Assembly: GCF_001949145.1 (NCBI RefSeq)
Contig: NW_019091432.1
Span: forward strand, 1,219,961 to 1,281,960
Direction of reading: 5' to 3'
DNA: 62,000 nucleotides
Source: Acanthaster planci
Taxonomy: Eukaryota; Echinodermata; Asteroidea; Valvatida; Acanthasteridae
The position numbers and the translations under genes were made by a program. Position 1 is the first letter of the stretch; every line of letters begins with the position of its first letter. The notes beneath the pieces are model-generated. The model was not told where the DNA came from. It was given only the letters and a program-made list of their open reading frames with translations, and did no database searches. This document shows, piece by piece, positions 24,050 through 35,982 of the stretch.

Positions 24050-25900
24050 AAAACCTACACACAAGGCGAGACAAGGGAAAGATGCTTAATTAAAAGAGCA
24101 CTTCAGAAAAATTCCTATAACTTCTCTCCAAATTGAGTTTTATAGTTTCTTTACAAAGACAGGTAAAGACAGTAGTGATTTCATAGAATCATCTAAACAA
24201 TTCCAATACCGTATATTTTGGTGAATAACATTATTTTCAGACATTGAAAATTAAACTGGACGCACAAGTTTCCCTTTTAAATACTTCATGTACTGTAATG
24301 ATGGTTAATGTCAAGGTGAAACAGCCTATAAGACAAGGAGAGAGTAGGTCATGCCTTACATTTGTACATAAACGTCGCGAGATTCAGGTAGTATAGGTCA
24401 TTACATTGTAAAAGATCTAATTTAGCAAACAATGGAGCAGAGTGATCACGGAGACCGGCATTATTTTTTAAATATACGAACCGCTCGCTTTTGTAGAGTA
24501 AGTAATCTGTTTTATCTAGATGGCGAGCTGCCCCAAGTAATTCTAGTGTAATTCAAATAGGGTAAAACTAAGGATCTGTACAGTGTTAAAAACCTTATCC
24601 GGAAGATAAAACCTTAAGCGATTAATAATGCCTATATTCTTGGATATTTTTGTAGCTACCTCATCGATATGACATTTCTAAGTAAGAACTTCATCTAGGT
24701 TTAACACACCCAGAAATTTTGTACTTTTAACCTGGATGAACCTCGAATTGTTTAAGATCAAATGAGCATTTTGGGTATAGTTAAATTGATTTGGACAAAA
24801 AATTATGTTATGCGATTTGAAGTCATTAACACACAATTTGTTTGCTAAAAGCCACTCATTAATTTTAGCATGGTTTTGGATTGCTTCATTTACATTATTG
24901 TGTGCATACAACAGACTCGTATCATCGGCAAATAAACAAAATGTACTGATTGAGATACTGCCTATAAGTATAAATAGCAAAACACAGAACTTTATGGTAC
25001 CCCACATGCGATTCCTCGACTGCTGGAATTAACCGATTTAAACGAACAACAGAGATAACTTTTCACCGAGTCCAGAGCTGTACCACCGGGTAGCATTATT
25101 TTTTACTTAATATATTATGACTAACAGTGTCAAAAGCTTTTGATAAATCTAGAAATACACCAATGGAGAAATTCTGTTTGTCAATCGCATACATAATTTA
25201 CTAACATACGATATCGCCAATTCAGTATAAGCGTTTTTGTCTGAAACCGAATTGTGATTTAGAAAGAATGTCATGTTTATTGATGAAAGATAATAAACTT
25301 TGATAAATAAGCTTTTCAAACAATTTTTAAAACGTAGACAGAACAAAAATAGGTCCATAGTCAGTTATATCGTGCTTACAACCTTTTTGTAAATCAGTAT
25401 TAATTTGGCTATTTTTAGACGATTAGGAAACACTCCAGCTGTTAGACACTTGTTAAAGATATCAGCCAATGACTGCATTCCTTGCCTGCTTGATGAAAAC
25501 TTAAGGGACTCTGATCATGCCAACCAGGAGCCTACCCAGAAAGAAATTTGCTTATACAATCCGCAAGCTCCATTGGGTAATAGGGGGGAAAAACTGCGAT
25601 GTTGATTTTTTTGTAACTTAGAAAAGAATCAAAGGAAGTGCTGGCTGGAGAGGCTACCTCCAATATTGACAAGGTAATCATTAAACACCGCGGCAATGTC
25701 CTTGTTATCTCTAATTACAGCCCCATCCTGGAAAAAAATAGGAAGTGGATTCACCGTGTTTGTGTCAATTCAGAAGGGAGTTAATCACTTTCCAGATTCC
25801 CTGGATATTACCAGAGACGCCGCGAAACTATTTAAATAAATAGTCTTTCTTGAAATAACCTCTAGCGTTGAAATGTTGTCAACTGGTTCCCGTCGTGTAC
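24050..25900 (-). mobile_element. Decayed non-LTR retrotransposon (reverse transcriptase region)
   Basis: Translating the - strand in pieces gives the order expected of a Jockey/CR1/L2-type ORF2. These are a segment like DGAVIRDNKDIAAVFNDY (near 25700), the polymerase motif LDLSKAFDTVSHNIL (near 25110-25155), FADDTSLLYAHN (24921 and downstream; FADD at 24921-24932), KFLGV (about 24710), an ATKISKN-x-GIINRLR segment, then NNAGLRDHSAPLF and WNSLDDS near the C-terminus. Frames shift between these blocks and stops interrupt them, so it is dead. The 5' part including the endonuclease was not seen; such elements are often 5'-truncated. The polymerase would reverse-transcribe its own RNA. The subfamily is not resolved. 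Confidence 0.8.
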
Positions 25901-26369
25901 GTATAGTCTTCAGACGTCATCCGAAAGTAGGGATCGACCGGTAGCAGCAGGCATGGCAGGGATGATTCCGGAGAAATCCTGCCGGCTTTATCCGCCCAGA
26001 GTTAAACTACATCCCCAATTAGCGGCAAAAGAAAGACAGATGGTAGAAAGTTTTCCAAGCGGGTTCTTGTACATAGCGTTTGACCAACCGTTTGTACACA
26101 GCGAATGGGCTTTTCTACCAAAAGTGGTAGCAGCCAATCATTGCCGGACTTGTTTTTACGTCGTTCATACGTACTTTATATTGAACAAGTCAACAAGTAT
26201 GTTTTGATTGGTAGAAATTTCGTATACATTATGCAAGATCATGTCGTTCGTATGCAAGTATGAACAGTTTTACACGCAAGGGAAGCCTCGAAATGAGGCT
26301 AATCGAACGCTGCAGTGGAACCTTCCCTTTGAACTAAATCCTCCCAGCCAACCCAATCTTACTGTCCCC

Positions 26370-27655
26370 CAAAAGTCTACTCTTACAAACTGATCTTGCT
26401 GTAGGTTATGCCGCTTCTTGCCAAAAGCCAACTGTTGCCTTTTTAACTTGCCAACTGATCTTTCCATAGGTTGTGCCCCTTCTTGGCAAAAGCCTACTCT
26501 TACATTTTTAACTTGCCAATCGATCTTGCCGTAGGTTGTGCCGCTTCTTGCCAAAAGCCCATTCTTGCCTTTTTAACTTGCCAATTGATCTTGCCGTAGG
26601 TGGTGCCCCTTATTGCCAAAAGCCTACTCTTGCCTTTTTAACTTGCCAATTGATCTTGCCATAGTCTATGCCCATTCTTGGCAAAAGCCTACTCTTGCCT
26701 TTTTAATTTGCCAATTGATCTTGCTGTAGGTTGTGCAGTTTCTTGCCAAAGGCCCACTCTTGCCCATTTATTTTGACAACTGATCTGATCGTCAGTTATG
26801 CCGCCTCTTGCCAAAGTCCACTCTTGCCTTTTTAACTTGCCAATTGATCTTGCCATAGGCTGTGCCCTTTCTTGGCAAAAGCCTACTCTTGCCTTTTTAA
26901 TTTGCCAACTGATCTGATCGTCGGCCATGCCGCTTGTTGCCAAAAGCCCACTCTTTCCCTTTTAACTTACCAATTGATCTTGCCGTAGGTTGTGCCCCTT
27001 CTTGCCAAAAGCCTACTCTTGCCTTTTTAACTTGCCAATTGATCTTCCTGGAGGTTGTGCAGCTTCTTACCAAAAGCCAATTCTTGCCTTCTTAACTTGC
27101 CAATTGATCTTGCTGTAGGTTGTGCAGTTTCTTGCCAAAGGCCCACTCTTGCCTTTTATTTTGACAACTGATCTCATCGTCAGTTATGCCGCTTCTTGCC
27201 AAAGTCCACTGTGGCCTTTTTAATTTGCCAACTGATCTGATCGTCAGCCATGCTGCTTCTTGCCAAAAGCACACTCTTTCCTTTTTAACTTCCCAATTGA
27301 TTTTGCCATGGGTCGTGCAGCTTCTTGCCAAAAGCCAGCTCTTACCTTTTTAACTTGCCAATTGATCTTCCTGGAGGTTGTGCCCCTTCTTACCAAAAGC
27401 CTACTCTTGCCTTTTTAATTTGCCAACTGATCTTGCCGTAGGTTGTGCAGCTTCTTACCAAAAGCCAACTCTTGCCTTCTTAACTTGCCAATTGATCTTG
27501 CTGTAGGTTGTGCAGTTTCTTGCCAAAGGCCCACTCTTGCCTTTTATTTTGACAACTGATCTCGTCGTCAGTTATGCCGCTTCTTGCCAAAGTCCACTGT
27601 GGCCTTTTTAATTTGCCAACTTATCTTGCCGTTGGTGATGCCACTTCTTGCAAAC
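26370..27655. repeat. 65-bp satellite, about 19 units, with six-unit higher-order repeat
   Basis: Units of about 65 bp follow the pattern CTTCTTGCCAAAAGCC, then CTTGCCTTTTTAACTTGCC, then AATTGATCTTGCCGTAGGTT. Diagnostic variant units recur at regular distance: GATCTTGCTGTAGGTTGTGC occurs at 26717, 27106 and 27494 (spacings 389 and 388, i.e. six units). 65 is not a multiple of three, so this is not a coding repeat. Confidence 0.92.
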
Positions 27656-29737
27656 ATTTTGCCACTCTACATGTTCTTGCCACACGTAATGCTGCAAATC
27701 TTGCCTTTCCATGCTTTTGTTGCAAATGAGCACTCAGCCTTGTTAGCCAACATCACCACAACAATTTATCCTGAAGTTGGAATCTGTTTAGGCAGTCATT
27801 CTGTACATATTGAAAAGTTGCTAAAAGTTGATAAAATTGCACTCTGAATAATTCTCAGTCTGGTCGGAGTTGAAACGGTATGATTTTTAAGTCATCACAC
27901 AGATTCGAGCCAGAGTACTGAGTACGGTAGTATTTCCCTTCTACAAATTGTGCCGGATGCCAGACACTGAAATCCCTATGAAAGCCAAAAATAGCTCATC
28001 TTAAGTCATGCATCGATGCCGACAAATATTTTCCAACAATATCGCAAACATATCTGCAAACCAACAAACGGAAAACTTGGGAAACTTTTCCATCTTCGTG
28101 GATGTTTAACTTCATTAGATCAACTTCAGATATACAAAGAAAATTATTACTATTACTTTTACGGGTCAATGCGATTAATTGTTTAGATGCACCTTATGTT
28201 CTTCTTGAATGTCTCAAAAACAACACCCCCTGTTGAGTGTACTAAAAGGTGCACTCTTGAATATTTAAAGTATTCTTGACAACCAGTGGTGTTTGTGGTT
28301 TTGGGGAGGGGTTGTTCACAAATAGGTGAAACACTGCAGTTTTGCCCAGGATGTCAGTTTTGCTAATGAATGTAAGTTTACATAAAGTATAAAACGCGAC
28401 AGAGACACCAAACATGCTTTGAAACCACACAAAATTAGTTCAACTAAAACAAATACATGTGGGTACATTTTCAAGGATTGTGATGAAAAAATGCACTGCC
28501 CTTAAGGCTTAGAAACAAACATAATTGAACTTTGATCCAAGCACAAGTACATGTACAAGAGCAAAGTACACATTCCATATCATACACATGCTGCAGACTT
28601 CTTAAACCAAAGAGGTATGAAATTATACCTTCACTGATAGCTGGAGTTAGGTAGCCCAATGTCATCCCGATGTTGGGCTATTCCAAGGATCAGGCACCTA
28701 AAATCTTCCTCCACACGAGAATAAATGAAAATGGTTCTAAATAACACCCAAGATATTCTTATCGCTTTGTAAGTTTAATCACCATACAAATAGCAAAAGG
28801 AAAGCTGAGAAAAAGCATATGCATACAACTTACGAAGTGTGTTTTCCATCAAGATTTATGTATGAAATAAACACTATTTCTGAAAAAAGAGTAGCTTTAA
28901 AGACAAATTTTACAAGCAGTGAAATTGAGTTTTTGTGTCAAGAAAGAGATGCGTATGTACAAGGTAACAATTGGTGCTACTGCAGGCAAGTCGATGTTGT
29001 TGATGGGCATACATGTACTCGAAGTCCCACTCTGTCGATCAAGATTAGGTGAAGTTCTCTGCACTTAAAATGAACTAAGAATCATCACCATCAGTTCAAG
29101 TTTCGTTGATGTCCACAGACCTATTTGTGTTGAGTTCCAGTTACTGAAACAGATGAATAATGTTTGGAATGAAAACAAACTCATATCTCTGCTGCCCTCA
29201 AGGTAGTGGTGTTGTGTTTATACCAAATCCTGCTGCAGAGTGCCTTAGCAGCCGCAGTCCCTGCGCAGTGCAAAGCACTGTAAGACTGAAGACTGTAAGT
29301 TCACCTTCACCCCATTCAGAATAAAGACAGCTTCATGCAACGTCGAGCATCAAGTCTTCATGCAGGTCTCAGCAATTATAGAGTATATCGAACTCCGCCA
29401 ATCAGTGCAGATGTATGTCATATTCCTCATCTTGAAATAGGCATCCATTTGCCAGCTACTGCAGCAATGAGGTACACTTCACTTGTAACCCCAAGTTAGG
29501 GACCCTTTACTAGGTATTACCAACTGGGTCGGTTGGACCTGGGGCATGCAGTTGGCAGGGACGACCACTCCTTGAAGTAGCCAAGAGCTCCCCTGCTACC
29601 AAAGTCAATTCTTTCTCTAGTCTTCTGCCCAAATATCCAATGTTCATATGCATCAAATTGCCAATCTTCTAGTGCATCTTCTGTACATGTAGAGTTTAAC
29701 TCTACTGTTGATGAAAGTTTGTGCATTATATACAAAT
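27656..29737. other. Stretch without a supported gene
   Basis: AT-rich, no recognisable coding exons. An open frame at 28819-29052 (77 codons) has no splice partner or motif. A small palindrome-rich spot with ACATGT lies near 28548-28556. Confidence 0.45.
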
Positions 29738-29889
29738 AATGAATGCTTATAAGTGCAATGGTAAGACTATTTTCATGAGTTGAAAGATGAACTGTTCCAT
29801 TCAATGAAGCAAAGCCGAGTTGAATAGAACATTCGTCTTTCAACGAATGAAATTATTCTAACCACTGCACAAGTGAAAAGCATTCATAA
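29738..29889. mobile_element. Foldback MITE
   Basis: ATGAATGCTTATAAGTGCA at the left corresponds, inverted, to ATGAATGCTTTTCACTTGTGCA from the right end. The arms continue through GGT-AAGA, TTTCAT and GTTGAAAGA to about 60 bp. The 152-bp element is nearly all hairpin. A fragment with similar GTGCAACGGTAAGAATAATTT lies at about 17738-17760. Confidence 0.75.
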
Positions 29890-30068
29890 TTTGTTTTATG
29901 TAACTGTCATATAGATCCTTTTGCTTTGTTCTATCCTTTAATAAATTTCAAACAATTTCAAATCCCAATAACTATTGGAACAAAGTTTATTTTCCCCCAG
30001 GTATCGACCAGCACTGTGTGTTGCACTTGGGTTGCCTTTTGTAGGGTGAGGCAATTCAATTTGTAGTG

Positions 30069-30164
30069 GAAACAAGGATGATCTTAACCATTGTATGGTT
30101 CATCCAAACAAGGATGATCTTCCAAAGGAGATCATCCAAACAAGGATGATCTTAACCATTGTAT
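30069..30164. repeat. Short tandem repeat of AACAAGGATGATCT
   Basis: AACAAGGATGATCT occurs three times, two of them preceded by CATCCA and two followed by TAACCATTGTAT, suggesting a recent partial tandem duplication. Confidence 0.8.
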
Positions 30165-32740
30165 ATTTTTACCATCCGCACACAGGCGAATAGTACCTTA
30201 CACAGCATGAATGGAAGGAATAATGATGAGTTTTCAACCAAGCAAGTGACAAGGATCTGTATGGCAGTTACATGTAAATAAAGTGAAATAATCGACCGAT
30301 CTAACCAAAAAATCGGACTATAATTACAAAACTTTAACTATAAAAGTGAGAAGCAAAGATAAGCATTTATGAATTCAACCTCATCAGTTTGAAAATTCCA
30401 CTCAAAAGACATTTCTATCACTGTAAACAAAAGTTAGTAATTTTGTGCTCGAAATGACTAATATACCGGTAGGTAAGACATGTCTGGATTAATTACTAAA
30501 TCAAGAGTAGACTGGACTAATAGTTGGTCAACAGTAACTGACTTTGGTCAAATTTGACTAATATTTGACTTACCTTTGACAAATAAATATTAGTTATTAG
30601 TCTGTCTGACCAATTTAGTCATTGGCTTTTCTGACTAATTTCAATTGGTCATTTTAGGCTTAGAGCTGGACTAACTTTTATCAGTCAAAATGTCTACTTT
30701 TGTTTAAAGTGAAATATTTTCAAATGTACATGTATTTTTATGTGCACATTTCAGCAGTCATGCAGTGTAAAAATAGTTATCAACTCTAACTGTCATTTCT
30801 GGAAGGTAGAGTTTATGAAAGCTTGTTCAGTATTTTTAGCCAACACATCCATTTACATTTACATCAGATACTCAGTTTAGAGATACATGTATATTGTGGA
30901 TAGTAAAATGGGAATATTAAATCTAGCAATGTGACTCAATCTGGTATTGCATGACACAAGCATCAGAAAATATAACCTCTGTTGCCTGCGACCATCATAA
31001 TCTTTAATGAAAAGGTTGAAAATTGTAGAGAACCACAAAAATAAAAGTAAACAGTGATTCAAAATCAGTTACAAAACTCAAAAAGATTATGATTCCACTG
31101 CCTTAAAAGGAAACAGCAGATGTGTCTTACCTTGAATACTGAAAGCCAGCCAAGACTGCATGAGTTTGGGTCAATGTATCCATGGAGATCTCTGCAGTTC
31201 CATGTCTCTTTCCATCACTCTTCATTAACTGAGTCAGGATCGAGGCTGCAGCTGCTCAATAGGCGCTAAATCTACTGTCAACTTTGCTGTTTGTGGTTGA
31301 TGACCCCTGATGAATCAGTGACAACAAATTGGTTTCTCAGAGGAACATTTATCTTTCTCTAACAATGACTAATGGACCACACCTTAAATTAAAACAGTTT
31401 GCCATCACAAGATGTGTGAAAACAATTAGGCAGTCTGCCTCTTACAGACAGCTAATTACCAAAGATTACCAACACACACAAATGGGTATCTTGACAACTC
31501 AATCCGTCCCGCACCCCAAGATTGCGTCACCCGTGCCATCTGCAACCATATCCAGCAGGCCTGCATCAAGCAAAGGCTTCGCCAGTAACACATTCCAATA
31601 TGCCAAGACAGCATTACAGCACAAAGAGATTCAGATTCAGGAGTCAGGACACATCAAGTCAAGACACAACTTGAGATCCAACGTCTTTCTTCAACTGGCA
31701 AGGGCCCCCTACACCCAAGGTCGAACCCACCAGGCTCACCTCACCCACTAGGCCTACACACACCCCAACACATCCCCACTTACCTGTACCTTACATACCT
31801 ACATGTATTGTGGACATTCCTTCGTGCAGTTAAGAAAACTCAGTGAAAATACTTGTTTTTCTTGAACTGGGAAGATGATTTTCAGCTGGATTTTTGTAAA
31901 AGGTTTCCTTGACTGTTCCTCTTCCTTTTACGAAAGACCCCTACCCTAAAATGCCTCTAGACCTCTTTTTCAGAGAAGGGGAAATGTCCTGTGGACGTGT
32001 GCAAGCCCATAGAATGTCTTCCTTTCCTGCATTGTGTGGACATCTTTTGTTCACAAGTCCACACTAGGTATGTAAGGTTAGCGCATCACACCCAGCACTT
32101 CCTGAATGGCAACAGTCGATTACACATACGGCATCTACAAGAGCCAAGGGCAACCAGACCCCAAAACCTAGTAGTAGCCCAATAGACCTCCCAATAAATT
32201 AAAATGCAACATGACCTACACAAAGGAGACACAGAAACTTCAACATCAGACGAAGCCTGAAACACAGCTAGAGTCCACGGCAGGTAGAAAACTAGAATGG
32301 GCCACATAATGCCCCTGTCCCTCCCTAACTCCTTCTACCAAGAACGGATAAAATTTACAAATTACGTGTAGGCCTACAACTACAAGTTTCCCTGTGCATT
32401 ACGTCTGGCCATGGTCTGGCCCTAGCCGCTAATTTTTTTAGCCAAACCTGTAATTTATTACCTTTATGATCATGCGTCCTGTTGAAATTTGCTCAGACAT
32501 CAGCCTGCGTCTAGTTTTAAGGTTTTACAAAAAAATACCGGTATTAAAAAGGATGAAAACGGATTCAAACACTAATCAGAACAAATAAAATGCAACTCAA
32601 GAACACCAGTATACTAGTAGTAGGCCTAACATGACGGTTCAAAAATCCGCGGTCATATGCGCTACATAAATTTTCTTGTCCCCACTGCTGCCGTGGTTAA
32701 TACGGAGCAAGGGGCCACATCTCTAGCGCCCTGTAATTAA
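30165..32740. other. Stretch without a supported gene
   Basis: 30440-30700 is dense in GACTAAT/TTGGTCA motifs. A 140-codon frame at 31329-31751 has an ATG but no splice signals or family motifs, and its composition (S/T/Q/H-rich) gives no hint of function. I do not call it a gene. Confidence 0.4.
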
Positions 32741-32960
32741 GGCCGTTTTTCAATACTCGACTTCGGCGCCGTCTCAGGCTTCAACTGAAGCTGTAAGTGC
32801 AGTAATTAGTTTGATAGTGCCACAAAACATCAAATAAGATGCAAGAGAGCCAGAAATTACAGTAATCTAATTTAATTTAAACGCTTCAGGCCCACAATCG
32901 GGGATTGGTTTTTGGAACGAAGCCTAAGACGCAGCCCAAGTCGAGTATTGGAAAAGGGCC
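32741..32960. mobile_element. PIF/Harbinger-like MITE, copy 1
   Basis: Inverted ends GGCCGTTTTTCAATACTCGA / GGCCCTTTTCCAATACTCGA, flanked by TAA on both sides (32738-32740 and 32961-32963). TAA target duplications with GGSCC ends fit PIF/Harbinger. Its 220 bp match 42306-42545 and 43928-44166 along most of their length, including the central GTGCCACAAAACATCA. No transposase. Confidence 0.85.
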
Positions 32961-33300
32961 TAAGAGTGATACCACCAACGAGCGAGTTGTGGACTGGTCT
33001 CTGTCCCTATCCGGTTCGTAAGTGACTTTGTCACGTATAAAGCGGACGCGTCACAATTTGCAGGCTCTCATTGGACGGTCGTTGAAGTTGCGCATTAACT
33101 TCCGGTTCCATGGTTCCATGTAAACGGTGATCTGTGCGAGTAGGGTGCAGACCACTAATTCAAGTGAGAATTTCTGGCCAGTTTATTAGCGTTAAAAGTG
33201 CCCCAGTACAGTATCTTTTAAAAAAGGAGATTGTTTGGCCCCCAAAATGGTGAGATTGTGTAAATCGTTGCGGGGATCAACTCCCTCGGTCTTTGAGCTT
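32961..33300. promoter_or_regulatory. Possible promoter-like GC-richer patch
   Basis: The patch contains GTATAAAGCGGACGCG (about 33035), an inverted CCAAT box (ATTGG, about 33072) and an ETS-like ACTTCCGG (about 33098) within 70 bp, all richer in CpG than the surroundings. It could be a core promoter for an unseen 5' exon of the caspase gene 4.5 kb downstream. That link is a guess. Confidence 0.2.
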
Positions 33301-33652
33301 TCATATGAGGGCAGAAGGGTTAAAAACTACGGTTGAAAAATGGTCCTAAGTGCCCCCGAAAGTTGAGGGTTGCCACTTGAAAAATGGCTGCAATCAGACT
33401 TCGGAAAAATCACTTTTTGGGGGTAATTTTGTTTTGTAGGAATAATTAAAAATGTAATTGGTTAACCTACACAAAAAAAATTGAAAAGAAATTAAAAGAT
33501 TAGTGACTAGGCAAGAATTTCATTGTGTTTCAGAAATCTCAGGGATGTTAACGTTGGCGTGCATGTTATTGGGCCCTGAACAGTGCTGATTTTACACTGT
33601 TTTCAATGGGGCGTGAATTAGTGTTCGATCCAGTTACTCTAAATGCAGTCAT

Positions 33653-33700
33653 AGACCTGGAGGAAAAAAAAACAACAACAATAACAACTCCTCCAGGTCT
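33653..33700. repeat. Short hairpin around an A-rich loop
   Basis: AGACCTGGAGG is inverted as CCTCCAGGTCT after an A/AAC-rich loop of about 26 bases. Confidence 0.85.
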
Positions 33701-34494
33701 GTGGTGCAGTTCATGTGCAAAGGTTCTGGTTTAACCTGAAGTGAAAGATTTTATTGTACACGGAACAGTAGCCAGCTGGCGCTCTTTGTTTCTCCACATC
33801 AAACAGTCAGGTGCAAAGCGCCCATATCACAGAACTATGTGTGCGATTAGGGTGCCCTGCCGCAAATTGGCCAGAAATATGTCCGCCTAGGTCATTGCTA
33901 ACAGTTATACACTCAAATTATTCTATGTTAGAGAGTTCTGAGAGCCATGGAATTGGGGGATTGAAGAAATATGGCACGGAACCTCTGACCCGGACTCCAG
34001 GCATCCAATTCTGAGCAATTTGGATGCAATCAGGCCCAAAAGTGGTACTATTTAGCCGTGTTCCAGAGGGATGCATTTGAAGTGGCCATGTTTTCCAGGC
34101 TATGAAATATATCTTTCATTTTAGGGGTGGTCTGCTTTGGGTGAGAATTTCTCCAACATTCATCGGTCAACCAACTAAAAATTGAAAGGAGAAGAAAAAG
34201 GGGACATCTCGAACATCATTTTGCTGTCCAGCTTGGACACCTGAGAGACTTGTATTTTTTTTATAATTTTGAAATAAAAGGATTTAGCATTGGTGTCTAA
34301 AAGAATTTATTTTGGGAGTGCACGACCACACGTATGAAGCGTGTATGCCTCGAATCACATGGGAATAAACGAAAAATAGCGCCATCCTGCGGCTCAAATA
34401 ATTCGTGTACATGTAGTACGGTAGTTCGTAAAAACCATCTAGTCGGGCTGAAAATTTATTTCAGGGGCACAACTGGGCTTTTCGTACGGAAGCG

Positions 34495-35330
34495 TGTATT
34501 TATTTATGAACACGGGTCGACACTCGGGTTCACAATGAACGTATATAAGTAGGGTACTACCTATGCCAAAAATTTCAGGTATTTTATTCGTTGCATTTGT
34601 AAAAGTGTTTTTAAATTAATTAACTACTCTCCTGACGACGGACAGAGCATACTGTCCGAAACGTTGCGTACCACCAGTTCTTTTCAACATCTCAGATACT
34701 CACAACAAATATGTATCCATGGTGCTATCTGGTTTACTTGCTACCTCCACCATGAAAAGCTTTAAATCTCATCCAAACGACTGTTTTTGTCCTCCATAAT
34801 ATAAGTTCGACAAATTAATACATTTTGATTGTTGGAAGTTTGGGGAGGGGTTCGTACTGGAAACCAAGCTTTGTTGAAATGTAACATCTCCTTTTGTTCC
34901 AAGCATTCTTAGACCAAATGTCACTGCATTCCACCCGAAGGATACTTTTGAAAACAATGACACGCTTAATAGGACTTATACAACTACTGAAATGTTTGCT
35001 GCGGCGGGATTTAAATCCCAAGAGGCAAGATCTTATTCCACGCCGCAGCGAGATACATTCAACGATTTTAACTCGCCCTAGCGAGATGGGGAAATAGAAA
35101 CTCAAAAAGGTTTTGTAAGTGGTCCTTGTAAGCTTTGCTACAGAGGCGTATAAAGGCTACTTGAAAAAAAATCGAGTTCGCCGCGGCTGTGAGTTAAATC
35201 ATTGAATGAGTATCTCGCCACAGCGAGTTATACGATCTTGCCTCGGCGTGAAATTGAAATCCCGATGTTTCAAGTACATCAGTAATTTCATAGAGTCTTA
35301 TTTAGCATGTCATCGTATTCGTGTGTAATC
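34495..35330. repeat. Diverged duplication, copy 1
   Basis: Shares, in order, ACACGGGTCGACAC, TTTGTAAAAGT, AAGCTTTGTTGAAATGTAAC and the GCGGCGGGAT patch with 35983-36600. At 35000-35270 it carries several CTCGC-4-GCGAG palindromes in an otherwise AT-rich setting. Confidence 0.65.
34631..34672 (+). ncRNA. Hammerhead-ribozyme-like motif
   Basis: CTGACGA (34632-34638) matches the CUGANGA core. A 6-bp helix GGACAG/CTGTCC with loop AGCATA follows, then GAAA (34658-34661), then ACG-TTG-CGT, which could be a 3-bp stem III before TA. Short-stem-III hammerheads are known in Penelope-like elements. Against it, an extra C (34639) lies between the core and the helix, and stem I pairs poorly. Treat as a candidate within a repeat. 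Confidence 0.35.
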
Positions 35331-35982
35331 AGGGTGCAGTGAAACTGGGTTTCAGATTGCTTTAAACAAAGTTTGATTCAACCAAGCTTGATTTCCAGCA
35401 CAAAAGAAAACAAAGAAATCTCTTTTGGGGGTGTGAATTCCCATATTCAGAAGTGCAAGGCAGACTACTTTGACTCCTTTGTAGATTGCCTTTTCATTTT
35501 ATACTTATACCGTGAGATTAAAAGAAAAGAAAATAGCCAAAGAAATGGAAATTAGAAATTATTTGCTTGAGAAAAAAAGGAAAATTGAACCTTTTCCAGC
35601 AGTTAAATGTTATTGTTTTAACTAGACGGTTTGCCCCCCTCCAACCTCCCGAAACAAATTCTGGCGACGCCCATGCATATTTGTAGCCAATATGTTTTGC
35701 CATTTCGGACCAAACCTCGATGTTGATATCATTCAACGTTAACATCTGCTATAATTTAGGGGATTTCAGCAGGCAAAAAGAAAAATGAAGTGAAGGTGAA
35801 AAGAAAACTAGCACATGCACACTTTTTCATTACTTGAATTGAAATCCCCAGGCTTTTTGACCTCACATCCGTGCGATCACTTGTCACAGACCACCCACAC
35901 AGTGCAGGGCGCTGGGAAGGGCAAATACGTAACATATATTTTGTCGAGAACGTATTGGATGGAGTCTATAATAATTAACATC

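Noticed and set aside
26270-27331. Frames rich in repeated W-Q-x-K-x-A-R-V-G-F segments on the - strand
   Set aside because: By-products of the 65-bp satellite, whose period is not a multiple of three, so the frame is not kept between units.
26370-27655. Regular repeats considered as a CRISPR array
   Set aside because: Units are contiguous with no unique spacers, and the genome is eukaryotic.
31329-31751. 140-codon frame starting with ATG
   Set aside because: No splice context, homology or upstream promoter evidence; neighbouring DNA is repeat-like.
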